DNA of 43,005 bases from Gracilaria domingensis (GCA_022539475.1 VCMS01000254.1:1-43005), one strand, 5' to 3'. Shown: positions 11,721 to 22,060, numbered from the stretch's first letter. Numbers and translations: made by a program. Notes: generated from the letters alone by a model not told the origin.

Positions 11721-12834
11721 CGAAGAACGGGAGAAACGTTCAAAGCGTTCGAATCCTGGGTCCCCGTGGGAGGTAGACTCAGCAGATGAGCGTTTCATAA
11801 ACGGAAGATGACAGGTGCCAGACCACCGGTGCTTCGGGATATACCTCGGATGTTGATGAGGAACAGGCTCGGCGGAGATCCGGAAACGGAGACCACAGTG
11901 GTGGGCGGCACCGGTGGGCAGTGAGAACCCTAGGCCAAAAGTAAAAAAAGCGGAAAAACAAGAGGAAACCCCCGGCGGGGCATGCGGAAATCAGCAGCAG
12001 ACCCGGCGGCGGGAGAAAATAACGTGTATTAAGCCCACGCAGCAAAGATCTCTATACAGAGTTGGTAGATCTACTACTTGTGGTTAAGCAGATATCTGCA
12101 AGTAGAAAGGTGTCCGAAGACGGAATAAGCCCGAGGGCAGTACCCACACTTATTCAGAAATGTCTGAATGATCCCGAGGGATGAAGCTAGTTCGTACTGT
12201 ACTCGATGATCCTCCTGAGTGAGTTATGCATGTCGCGCAGGCCAACGTAGCTCAGAGCCGAACTCGGTTACCCTTTACTGAAGGTGGAGGTGACCGGGTG
12301 GTCACCTCGTATATCGTAACCGATAAATTAGTTAAACTAAATTAAACAATCTAATGCACACCTGGACAGGTCCTTACACGTGATGTACGTGACAAACCAC
12401 GGCAGCGGCCAGTAAAGTACCCGACAAATATTCCATATCATGTGTCAACACACCCATTCATGCACACATGTACACGCGTCTAGTAACACTCCCAGCCACG
12501 TCATGGCCGACTCCGTGGGGATGCCATACCTCAATACTGCGAAAACATCCCATCCATGGGCCAATATTCATATATTCCGAGTACCCGGAATCGCTCCTAC
12601 CAAGGAGGTTATGAGTACAATCCAGGCGTATCGGGCGAGCACGTCTTGCTCTACAACTTCCAAATCCTCCCTTTCCAAAACCACTTGGTAAACCACAATT
12701 CTAGGTCGGGAGACCAAAATATGTGGTATAACCGATCGGTGCGAGATATTAGTAGGGAGCCCCAGATGGGCTCCACCATGCGGAGGTTGAAACACGTGAC
12801 GCCTAATAGGTCGGCAGCACCAACTGTTGCCTAT
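11721..12834. other. Spacer between the inverted arms; no gene recognised
   Basis: This stretch holds an AT-rich patch near 12320-12360, a short inverted pair GGTGACCGGGTGGTCACC near 12289 and no convincing open frame. The plus-strand frame open from 12556 runs into the second arm and looks like chance. Confidence 0.4.
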
Positions 12835-13170
12835 AGTGCACGGTGCTCTGGTGGTGCAATCGCATGCAATGGTGTGCGACAGACACGAACAACCCTCAAA
12901 GTCAGCGAGACTAATAAAGAACTACTAGACTTACCAATTGGTGACTGTAGAACCGAATCGGTGTCACTCTTGTCTCGTTTGTGCTTGCCTTTACTATTTC
13001 GTGTCGGGAATTGGCGTCTCGGAGGTGTTTGGCGTCTCGGGGATCTAGTACCTCCGAGCGCCCTTCCGGCTCGCACGAGCCTAGTGGTACGTAAGCCACC
13101 GCGAAGTGCAGTTGTAGTGCACGGCCCCGGTCACATATCTACATCACGTACTCAATGTTGTAGAGAAAAA
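12835..13170 (-). repeat. Inverted-repeat arm 2 (probable LTR fragment)
   Basis: Reverse-complement partner of 11395-11720. Read on the plus strand it lies about 260 bp upstream of a TATA box and about 750 bp upstream of a Ty3-type gag. That fits a 5' LTR of the gag-bearing element. Exact TG...CA ends and a primer-binding site were not found with confidence. Confidence 0.62.
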
Positions 13171-13916
13171 CGCCCTCTGTGGGGATGCACTTCAGTGGTT
13201 TTCATATAGGTTTGATCTGTTACCCGCTGTGACACCTCATTTTTATGAGAAGGGACTGTAACCATAGGCCCATCTTGGGGTATGCCTAGGAAGGGTAGTG
13301 CTTCTGCACACATGTGCTGAGTTAGCCCAATGCCGGGTGCGCCGTGGCAAGCCTGCAACGGTTTCACACGTGTAGAGCGTTGGCCGGCAGCGCCGGATAG
13401 TTAGACATTTTAGTTGATATTTTCAAGTGCCCTATATAGGCGGCGGCACTTGCTGCCACTGTACGGGAACAAAACCTCAAGGTGGCTTCTGGCTCTGACT
13501 TTCTTGCCGCTTGCGAACGGTTTTCGTCCCTAACCAGGCTAACCACCGCAACCCGCTACGCTGATTCTACTCATCCCTACCTCCAACTATACGCCCAGGA
13601 CGGAGCTGCCCGGATTTACACCCGGCTCGTGTGAGCCCTATGGGAGGGTTCTACTACTGTCCTTACCCCTATAGAGAGCAGGGCTTGAACAATCTCTCGG
13701 TGCTTTCCCGCAACGCGGCTGTTGATTTCCCGCACGTGGGTTTGCACCACGAACTGGTCTCCCTGCTTAGAATCGGCTGTATTTGCCAACATCTATTGGA
13801 GTTGGTTCGGTTGTTTGGAGCTAGAGTGGTTTGGAATATCCGTCTATACGGTTCTTTCTTTTGCCCGTTTTCGGAAGTCAGTCTGATTGCCAATTGGCTG
13901 TCTATGTCCGTGAACC
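13171..13916 (+). other. Probable LTR remainder and leader of the second Ty3 element
   Basis: Apart from the TATA box I see no gene. Frames from about 13630 on either strand are open but have no recognisable motif. This region probably covers the transcription start, U5 and the untranslated leader. Confidence 0.4.
13431..13440 (+). promoter_or_regulatory. TATA-box candidate upstream of gag
   Basis: The palindromic CCTATATAGG sits just before a GC-rich stretch, about 480 bp upstream of the start of gag-like coding sequence. Its position fits an LTR promoter for the second Ty3 element. Because the motif is a palindrome it does not by itself fix direction. Confidence 0.45.
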
Positions 13917-16127
13917 ATGTCGTTCCGTTGCAGGAATGGCGCGCCACGTGCTGCTTCGGTGCCCGGTTCGTTTGGCTTGCCGGCAAGTCTGCCTCCGTTG
14001 CCGAGGAACACGCTGGAGGTTCCAGGTAATGGCGATCCCAAACCGGCTTCCTCGGGCCTCCGTTCTGATTCTGTTCTGATAACGGGACCCCAACAACTCG
14101 TGGACCAACTGAAACCGCTCCTGCGGCTAATTTCGCCACAGCGGTTGATTTTATGTCGTCGCGCTCCAACGAATGCACCCTCTGTGAATTAGAGGCTCAG
14201 GTTCACATGCTGCACAACTCCCAAGTCGGCCTCATCAGGAATATTACGAAGCTCCGGCAACGGCTCGATGAAGCTGGTGTCCGGGATGTTTCGAGCGACG
14301 TCCGTGTATTACGGTCTGATGTAAACCAGATCATGGAAAACCGACAGGTGTCGGCTGCTCTGCACGGTCAGGCTCCTGCGCGGCTGAACCGCTCGGCTAC
14401 TCGTCTGGAGACGGTCGAACAATTCATCGTGTTTTATGCTTTCGCGCCCGCAGCCCCGGTTTCCAAAGATTCTTGGCATTTGCACCGCTCCCGGGGTCGT
14501 CCAGCTAAGAAAAAAGAAGGATAGATGGGAGTTTGATTCGTCTTCTTCGTCCTCTTCAGAAGAGGAAGCCCAAAATGTAGGATCCTCATCCGACTCGTAG
14601 GACAGCGAGAACGATCGCTCTCGCCAGCGCGCTACCCAGTTGCGGGCTACTGAAGTAACGCAGAGCGTCCCGCGCGACCGTACAAAAGGACGGAGACACC
14701 TTGGATTGAAGGAATTGAAGGCGACGAATCTAATGTATCTGAAGTTACTGTCGTACTGATATTATCGGCTTGAGGACATGACGCCACAGAGAACCCCACA
14801 TGGTACTGGCAGAGTGCGAAATCATCTCTGAAAAATGGAGCTCACGCTAAAGCCCCACAAGTTCTCTGGGAAAGATCCAATTATTGTCTTCGATTTTCTT
14901 GGCCGCTTCGTGGCGGAAGCCGAAATACTTCGGATGAGTGAGGCACAGGCATACATTGCTCTGCCGTACTTTCTACCAGCCGAAGACCAATTCAACTCGG
15001 TTCGTGGATCGACTCGAGCCCGCGAAGGAAGAGTTACGTGCTGACCCGAGGCCGTACAATACCTCTTGAGGTCGTACGCTTCGAGAAAGGCGATACAAGG
15101 TGCTATACTCGCGCTGAGAGACACAAAGCAAGGAGCCGAAGAGTCGAAAACTGTCTATTCTACCCGCCTCAACAAGAATTTTCACCGATGTGGCAACGTG
15201 TTTCCAACAGCTGAACGATGTAAAATGTTTTGGATGCCCTAGATCGTTCGATCAGAACCGTGGTTGCACGCCATCTGGAAGACAAACGTCTGATTACGTA
15301 GCTGGAACTCGTAAAGTACGCCCAATCTGAGAGAGATGCAGCCCGAGCACGTGTCGGTATCAAGACACGTACACGCCGCCTACTTCACGTGGAAGCGCGA
15401 GACTCGTCTCTGCCTCTTTCGTGAGGTTCGGTTCAAAGAGATTATGATAACCTACAACTGTTACAGGCTGATGGTTTACTGCCGACTACGGAGTTGCCGT
15501 CAGCGACAGAGCCGTCTACTGTTGACTTAGACCCCGCTCTGTACACCGGTCAACACGTTCCGGCTTTGCACATGCCACATGCTGGTGGATATTGTAACCA
15601 ACGCCCTAGATGGAGGGACGCGTATCCTGAACGACAGGAACTCCCGCTATCCAATGTGGATCTTCTTCGACATCTCATTTGTCATACCTGTTACAGGCCC
15701 CAGCATATCGCTCCGAATTGCTTGTTGCCCCTCAGGGATATGGCAAAAATTGTGCCTCAGTATGAGTCTTTGACGACCGCTGAGCGGGAACGTGTTCCCG
15801 AAAAATCGTACCTTCGTGTGAAGGTAGAAACTCAGCCTGAGAAACAGGGAACCCAACCGCCTCGAACGCAGCCGTACTTGTGGAACATTCCGCTCCGCAA
15901 ACTGGCGGCGAAGCTAAAAAGAACTGAGCACGAGAACCTCCATCAATGGAGAGGCGTCCCCTGTTGTGGGGTCTAAAGCGCCTGAGGCTGAGAAGCCTCG
16001 CTCCCGGGTTACAATCATGACAAGGAAAATGGCCACTTCAGACGTGGACTCTGAACGCCTTGGCGCTTTGCGTCGTTCGTGGATACGGTATAATAATAGC
16101 CGGATTCTGGATTGAGTCTTGGTCATA
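13917..16127 (+). pseudogene. gag: Ty3/Gypsy gag with CCHC zinc knuckle (decayed)
   Basis: Gag builds the retrotransposon particle and packages its RNA. Parts appear in order across several frames. First comes an N-terminal region with a likely coiled coil (about 14180-14360). A Ser/Glu-rich linker follows near 14550. The capsid-like retrotransposon-gag domain starts at about 14835 (LKPHKFSGKDP, FDFLGRF) and runs past YLLRSYASRKAIQGAILALR near 15055 and LNKNFHRCGNVFPTAERC near 15165. A CCHC zinc knuckle lies at 15680-15721 (C-x2-C-x4-H-x4-C, all four ligands present), followed by a tail to about 16127. Stops at 15042-15044 and others, and several frame changes, kill it. No protease or pol follows; the element is truncated near 16130. 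Confidence 0.85.
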
Positions 16128-16597
16128 AACGAAGCGCAATTACAAGATCTTCGCCGACCTCGGTGTTTCTGGCCAGTCTCGTCTGTCTCTTGCAGATGCT
16201 AGTTTTTGGCGAGGGTCGTCCAGAAATTGGCAAGGGTCGTCCAGTAAATTTTTTGAAAAAATATCGAGATCAATTATTTCAAAATTTGCAGATAATTGCT
16301 TGGGTCGTCCAGAATCTCTGTGGAGTAAATACTGGGGGGTTTTCCACTCGTGCTAGTTCTTTAGTCGAGGGCTACCTGAACCGTATTTCGCGAAGTCTAG
16401 GTTCAGTTTCCATTGAGGTGCACATTACACGATACCTTCTGCGGAATGATACCCTGCAACGCATGGAATACTAGTGCTAGTACAGATGATCCCCATTATG
16501 AAATCATACCGTTTTATTCGTATCTATTCTTCTATCGACCGCTTTTGCTAACCACTACTTCGCTATATTACAGGTACCATTTCCCCATAATGGAGCG
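16128..16597. other. Non-coding stretch with three GGGTCGTCCAG repeats
   Basis: The 11-mer GGGTCGTCCAG occurs at 16213-16223, 16234-16244 and 16302-16312. It lies in an AT-rich stretch that follows the end of the gag remnant. No gene is seen. The ORF open from 16112 has no recognisable content. Confidence 0.55.
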
Positions 16598-16643
16598 GGT
16601 GTAGGCGCAATCTGCGGCAGATGCCGCAGACTGCACCTTCACC
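16598..16643. repeat. Imperfect hairpin 1
   Basis: Arms 16598-16618 and 16623-16643 pair with about four mismatches around a 4-nt loop. The inner 8 bp (TCTGCGGC/GCCGCAGA) are perfect. Confidence 0.85.
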
Positions 16644-16677
16644 ATAGTGCTGGATCGGTAGAACACATACGCACTCC

Positions 16678-16710
16678 GAGAGGATGAGGCGCGAAGCGCC
16701 TCATCCTCTC
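16678..16710. repeat. Perfect 15-bp hairpin 2
   Basis: GAGAGGATGAGGCGC at 16678-16692 pairs perfectly with 16696-16710 across the 3-nt loop GAA. It could act as a terminator-like or processing structure if transcribed. No adjacent gene is preserved well enough to assign a role. Confidence 0.92.
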
Positions 16711-16711
16711 C

Positions 16712-16763
16712 GTTCCTCATGTAGGGAACCATGCCCAGATGCATGGTTCCCTACTTGAGGAAC
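16712..16763. repeat. 23-bp hairpin 3 with one mismatch
   Basis: Arms 16712-16734 and 16741-16763 pair over 23 bp with one mismatch around a 6-nt loop. It starts two bases after the previous hairpin. Confidence 0.92.
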
Positions 16764-16804
16764 CTGCACCTGCAACTCGTGAGCTACGTCCGCATCAAAA
16801 GTCA

Positions 16805-17141
16805 TTTACCTGTATACGCAAGCAGAAAGTATCCATAAGTTAGTCAATGATCCGTTAGATACATTTGAAATGCGATGGAACGTACCATTGATAAAACGAA
16901 ACAGAAACGTTGCGCTAGAAAAGTCGAGGGACCTGGTAACTCGCATACGGAAGAAGAAGCAGGAAAGGGATCGGTTAGATTACCAGCCGACCATATCATC
17001 GTAAACCGCGAAAGGTGTCGAAGCGAGAACTCACAACCAAGGACACCGAGAATGCCCATGCAGCAAACATACCGCAAGACGCGATAAACGAGAATCTAGC
17101 CTATATCCCAAACAAGTACCAGAATCGCCTATCCCGAACAG
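16805..17141 (+). repeat. Tandem duplication, copy 1
   Basis: This block repeats at 17220-17556, about 415 bp downstream, at roughly 90% identity by eye (shared start TTACCTGTATACGCAAGCAG). Its reading frame is broken relative to copy 2. Confidence 0.9.
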
Positions 17142-17151
17142 TCAGACAGTA

Positions 17152-17222
17152 AAACGACCAATTTCATTTTGTCTCTCAAGATCGATGATGGATCTGGAGA
17201 GATGAAATAAAATTGGTCGTTT
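17152..17222. repeat. Hairpin separating the two tandem copies
   Basis: Arms 17152-17177 and 17197-17222 pair over about 26 nt with a few mismatches (outer AAACGACCAATTT). The 3' arm overlaps the start of tandem copy 2, so the hairpin may mark the junction of the duplication or a terminal inverted repeat. Confidence 0.85.
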
Positions 17223-17587
17223 ACCTGTATACGCAAGCAGAAAGTATCCATAGGTTAGTCAATGCTCCGTTGGAAACATTTGAATTGCGATGGAACGTAC
17301 CATTGATAAAGCAAAACAGAAACGTTGCGCTAGAAAAGTCGAGGGACCTAGTAACTCGCAAAAGGAAGAAGAAGAAGGAAAGTGATCGGTTAGATTACCA
17401 GCCCACCATTCATCGTAAAACGCGAAAGGTCTCGAAGCAAGAACTCACAAGCAACGACACCGAGAATGCCCATGCAGCAAACATACCGCAAGATGCGATA
17501 AACGAGACAGAAACCTATGTCTCAACCAAGTACCAGAATCGCCTATCCCGAACAGGCAGAGCTAGAGCCTATGGCGCAACGAAATGA
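17220..17587 (+). repeat. Tandem duplication, copy 2, with a Lys-rich open frame
   Basis: Second copy of the 16805-17141 block. It stays open for about 120 codons (from about 17213 to 17587). The predicted peptide is basic (RKRKKKK near 17360) and contains ESIHRLVNAPLETFELRW near 17240. I recognise no domain. The shared reading between copies suggests the source was coding, perhaps a fragment of a transposon protein. Confidence 0.6.
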
Positions 17588-17640
17588 ACTATTGGTCTCG
17601 TACTTACAGTCGTCGGTTTGGGTTACCGGGTTCCCGTTTT

Positions 17641-17690
17641 CACCCTTCAACTCGTTCTATATCTTGAACAAATAGAAGAAGTTGAGGGTG
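17641..17690. repeat. Hairpin
   Basis: CACCCTTCAACT... at 17641-17660 pairs with ...AGTTGAGGGTG at 17671-17690 with a small bulge and a loop of about 10 nt. Confidence 0.8.
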
Positions 17691-17832
17691 ATTAGCTTAT
17701 TTCCTGCCGTTTCCATGTCGCAGAGCGCGAAGAAACGCGGTGAGGATTGGTTAGTTTAGAGCAAAGATACGTGGAAGGATATGGGAGAACGTACGAAAAG
17801 ACTGCACGGAATACATCCCTGAGATACGGATG

Positions 17833-17912
17833 ACTCCGTCCTACTTTCTTCCGCCCTCTACTTTATGGAGCCTCCATAAAGTGGAGGGCGGGAAAAAGTA
17901 CGACGGAGCGGA
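17833..17912. repeat. Long imperfect inverted repeat (about 37-40 nt arms)
   Basis: Arms 17833-17869 and 17873-17912 pair around a 3-nt loop (GCC). The inner 19 bp have a single G-T type mismatch. The outer parts have short indels. It may be a solo terminal inverted repeat, a MITE or a small-RNA precursor. It lies about 360 bp upstream of the Plavaka-like start codon. Confidence 0.88.
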
Positions 17913-18277
17913 GTATAACGCGATGATATCGATGGCATGGCTCACGACGGTAACGGAAGTTCGGACGTCGGAGGCGCGGCGGCGGCGGCGAAGGGAAGAG
18001 ATTTATTTTTCTGTGCGAGATTGGACAAGTGTACAGCGTACAACGTTGGGAAACCACAGGTTTATAACTAGTGGTAGATAATACGAGAAGTACACCCTTG
18101 TGTTGAGGTCGACGTGTACCTACGTTCCTTTTTGAACGAAAGCACGTGATTTAAACTCAAAATATATTCTCCGTTCTGAGCAACACGTCGATATTGACTG
18201 TCGCTCGACCTCCTTCTCCCTTCGGACGCCCTTCCCTTGCAGTCTTTGTCGTCGTTTCTCGTTCAGTTCTTCTTCCC

Positions 18278-21195
18278 ATGGTCTACTACTGTACACATAA
18301 GAAGCGTGGGTGCCCCTTCGTTACTCGCCGAGGAGTCTTATCCCTTCAACAGCATGTCAACCATTGCCCGTTTCGTCTGAAAGCAGCGCTGGAAGACGAC
18401 AATAGCCGGCCCATTCGGAGAAGCAAGCGTCTCAAGCTTTCCGCACCCGCGCCCGCATCTTCCGAAACGGTCACTGCCCCTTGTCGCCTTCCCGAGCCTC
18501 CAGTGTCCGAGGACATCGTCGACCCCACTCCGTGCGCCCCTCCCATTCCGGACACTTTGCATTGTGTTTCTCCTTCCCCGGCTCCCGCGTCATTAGAGCG
18601 AGAACACGGAAGCAGTTCCCGCCCAGTGCCTTCTGAGGAGGCCCTCGGTGATTTGCATATGGATTATCTCACGGTTTGTCTGGCTTCAGTAGCTTCCAAC
18701 CTTGGTCATCGTGAGGCGGACGAGCTAATTGGGCTACTTCGGGACCCGCGATTCTCGCAAAAGCGATTCAACGAGACCATAACAAGTTCCAAGCGCTGTA
18801 CAGAACTGAAGAAGGCCATTTTCGAACGATACGCCTCAAAGGACGGTTTCAATCGCAGAACTGTCTCGCCAGAAGGATGTAAGTTCAGCGCCACCCTCTA
18901 CACGAGAGACCCCGTTCAGACACTTGTGAAACAGCTCCAGTTGGCTAACAACGAAAACACATTCTTCCACCCTATACCTCAGACCCACTCCACGAAAATA
19001 TCTCACCCCATGTCCGGCTCTCTCGCAAGAGACGCCACCTCAAAACTTAAGGAAATGGTCATGGGCTCTTTGGATAGTAGAATAGTGTGGTACTCCCAAG
19101 AAATAAGTTACAGTGAATCTTTCGTAGGTCTTCTGCAGGTATACACCGATAAGTCTTCAACAACTCTAAAGCAAACATCGGTTACCGCCTATCTCTTCAC
19201 CTCATATTTCTCAACTTCTCCGACCAGCTTCGCCGTAAGTGTATCCGTGATGACCTCACAGTAGTGGCATACTTCCCTACCACACTGATCGAGGTTTCCG
19301 CATCTGAAGCAGACGCAATGCATTTGTTTCTAGCAAGTCTCTACGCGAGTCCAGGATGCAAATCCTTCAAGAATCTCTTCGTCAAGTCCTGGAGCCCATT
19401 CTAAATCTCACGCAGAAAGGTTTTCAGTTCATCGGCGAAGACAAACTAAGTCGAGTGTGCCATCCTCTGCTTGCAAGTTATTGTGCGGATATTCCTGAGG
19501 CTAAGGACATTCTGTCTATTCTTCATGGCACCAAAACGGAAAGCCCGTGTCATAGATGCAAAGCCCCTCGCTCATCTTTATGCAGTCCTATTCCCACCTC
19601 ATTCAACGGACGTTCTCAAAAGCACACAAAAGCATCCGAAAGACATACACAGCTATCTTGCAACATGCACAAAAAGACGAGGCGGAAAGACGTCCACGTC
19701 GTGCGAGGGAGAGGAGATCTCAAGCGATACTCTGATGCGTTTCAAATTCCATATCTCTCATTCCTTCGTTCCTCGAAACTTCCGTAAGCCTTGGAATGAT
19801 CCCGGGATTGTCTCCATACAGTCTGTTCTCATTCGAACCATTACACAACTTGCATCTCGGCATCTCAAAGTGATAAAAACGGCCCACAATCGAGAGACTG
19901 CAGTCAGACACCCTGTGCACCACATTTAGGAACATCTGCATCGCGTTCATTCGAACGATACGCACCAACTCCTCAACCATGCAAACGAACCAATTCTAGC
20001 TTGCCACTAGAACGCGATTCTCCTGCCAAAGGTTATACATATCGATTTCTCCACGCAGGAGAAAGGCAAATCTATTGCAATGGTTATCTTCACGAAAGAC
20101 GGTCTCCCGCGGAATGCTGGAAGGCCNNNNNNNNNNNNNNNNNNNNNNNNNNNNNNNNNNNNNNNNNNNNNNNNNNNNNACATATTGCTGTGGAGAACAG
20201 GACGTTGCCCCCAAATCAAACCGTTTTCTCTCAAGTACTCGGACTTGCTTCTCGACCTTATTCAGATACAATCGTGACCCGTAATTGAGACTGAAAGCTC
20301 CTCTCCTTGTGGTCTTAGTTCGGAGATTGAAGCCTTCAAGCGTTTCCGCAACAAAGACTCTGGCGGATTTTCATCCTCCAGACTGGGAACTCTGAAGTTT
20401 CATCTTCTCGATCATCTCGTGGACGATATCGCCGTCTGGGAAGTATCAAGTACTACGACGCAGGCATATACGAACATGCACACCTGCTATTTAAAGACAC
20501 TACAAAAGACGTCCAGAAGAACAGCAACGGCTGTGGAGGAGACTATTCGCTCATTGAGCACGGACATGTTAGAAAGCAATGGAATGGCAATACTCCTTAC
20601 CAGCGTAATCCAGGTTTACCAGGAACTTCCACACAGCTTCCTCGTTTGCAATGAGAGGGCGTTCTTTCACTTTACGAGCTCTTCAACATTGTGTTTCAAG
20701 TATGTCCAGTCAAAAACATGGACTGCTGTTAGAGAGATGTTCTCAAGTAGGGACACAAGGTCGATTCTTGATCAAATTGGTGAACAGGCCCTTCCTTCTT
20801 TCCTCAGTCTCGTGAAAGAAACACTGGATGAGCACTCTATTACATACTTCCCAGAAAAGACAAGGATAACTCTGGTGAATTCGGCCTCGTGAAAGGCGGT
20901 TTCGTTCCGACTCTTGAACACTTCGATTCGTCTTCTAAGGCACTTAAGCTGGGACGACCCAAATACCCCATCATCCAACATGTCTTCGCTTCTCCAGCAT
21001 TTGGTCCCAGTAGAAAGCCAAGGTTTTCCACTGTATTGGTAAGCGGAGAAGATTCAGAGACTTGGGTTGCCCAGGTAGTCGCTCTGATGTCGGCCACGTC
21101 GCGATTCGGAGCTATTGCAAAGGTCGCGTATTGTGCCAAAAGTCGCGGATCAAGTGGGTGTGAAGCGCTAGTTTTCTCTAGTTTGATATATGTGC
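18278..21195 (+). pseudogene. Plavaka-like DNA transposon transposase (broken)
   Basis: Transposase of a cut-and-paste element. The ATG at 18278 (context CCCATGG) starts a Cys/His zinc-finger-like region (YYCTHKKRGCPF, then QQHVNHCPF), followed by a Ser/Pro-rich linker. The first frame stops at 19264, but the conserved reading leaves it near 19200 (LRRKCIRDDLTVVAYFPTTL near 19225). It changes frame again near 19360 to RVCHPLLASYCADIPEAKD near 19455 and PCHRCKAPRS near 19545, a layout I associate with Plavaka/KDZ-type transposases. An assembly gap of 53 N lies at 20127-20179. Sequence resumes with a frame open at 20419-20892 and a tail in another frame to about 21195. Family call is from memory of motif layout. 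The copy is dead. Confidence 0.7.
20127..20179. other. Assembly gap (53 N)
   Basis: A run of undetermined bases. Any reading frame crossing it is not evidence of coding sequence. Confidence 1.
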
Positions 21196-22060
21196 ACGGC
21201 GTGTGCAGCGAAATCACTGCCGGAAGAGCCGGGAGGAGTGCTTTCGAAGGTCTCCGGAGGGTGCCAGAATGTGGCCAGAACGTGCCCGCGGGCGGGGGGG
21301 GGGGGGGGGGGTCGGTCGTGTTAGGGTAGCTACCCTAACACGACCGGACCCCCCCGCCCGCGGGCACGTTTTGGACGATTTTTTGAAAAAGGTGCGATTT
21401 TATGCCCGCGGGCGGGGGGGGTCGGTCGTGTTAGGGTAGCTACCCTAACACGACCGACCCCCTCCGCCCGCGGGCACGTTCTGGACGTTTTTTTGAAAAA
21501 TTTGCGATTTTAAAATGTGCGATTTTATGCCCGCGGGCGGGGGGGGGTCGGTCGTGTTAGGGTACCTACCCTAACACGACCGGACCCCCCCGCCCACGGG
21601 CACGTTTTGGACGATTTTTTGAAAAATGTGCGATTTTATGCCCGCGGGCGGGGGGGGTCGGTCGTGTTAGGGTAGGTACCCTAACACGACCGGACCCCCC
21701 CGCCCGCGGGCACGTTTTGGACGATTTTTTGAAAAATTTGCGATTTTAAAATGTGCGATTTTATGCCCGCGGGCGGGGGGGGTCGGTCGTGTTAGGGTAG
21801 CTACCCTAACACGACCGGACCCCCCCGCCCGCGGGCACGTTTTGGACGATTTTTTGAAAATGTTCGATTTTATGCCCGCGGGCGGGGGGGTCCGGTCGTG
21901 TTAGGGTAGGTACCCTAACACGACCGACCCCTCCCGCCCGCGGGCACGTTCTGGCCACATTCGGCGCCTTCCCGGGATCTCCCAAAACACGCCGCCCCGC
22001 AGTGATTTCGGTACACCCGGCCGCCGGTACGTTGGCGCCGCTGTCCACGTGTATTTGCGG
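21190..22060 (+). mobile_element. Palindrome-rich foldback element, copy 1
   Basis: The core is the palindrome array at 21283-21947. Its outer flanks are related in inverted orientation: left ...AATGTGGCCAGAACGTG at about 21268-21284 mirrors CACGTTCTGGCCACATT at about 21946-21962, and AAATCACTGC near 21210 mirrors GCAGTGATTT near 21999. The flank beyond the right arm (GTACACCCGGCCGCC ... CCACGTG) resembles the flank of the second copy near 41895-41940. No transposase is encoded. It looks like a non-autonomous foldback/MITE-type element inserted just after the dead Plavaka-like gene. Confidence 0.7.
21283..21947. repeat. Array of six GC-rich palindromes with TTAGGGTA core
   Basis: Palindromes of about 75 bp lie at 21283-21367, 21403-21477, 21528-21604, 21639-21713, 21764-21838 and 21873-21947, spaced 109-125 bp. 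Each runs CCCGCGGGC, a G run, TCGGTCGTG, TTAGGGTA, a variable central dinucleotide, TACCCTAA and the mirror half. The centre is GC, GC, CC, GG, GC and GG in order. The linkers are AT-rich and near identical (ACGATTTTTTGAAAAA). The first palindrome has an 18-base G run at 21294-21311. Confidence 0.97.

Noticed and set aside
11700..11770. TTCGAATCC near 11740 as a tRNA T-arm
   Set aside because: No matching stem, anticodon arm or acceptor pairing could be found around it; the similar TTCGAAACC at 4624 fails in the same way.
12556..13209. 217-codon plus-strand ORF
   Set aside because: It runs through the second arm of the inverted repeat, has no recognisable motif and is matched by equally open frames on the other strand.
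20001..20288. Short ORFs crossing the N run
   Set aside because: They depend on 53 undetermined bases.
21283..21947. CRISPR array
   Set aside because: The repeats are long palindromes with nearly identical linkers, not short repeats with unique spacers, and the DNA is eukaryotic.
21283..21947. Interstitial telomere tract
   Set aside because: TTAGGG occurs once per palindrome arm and never as a tandem run.
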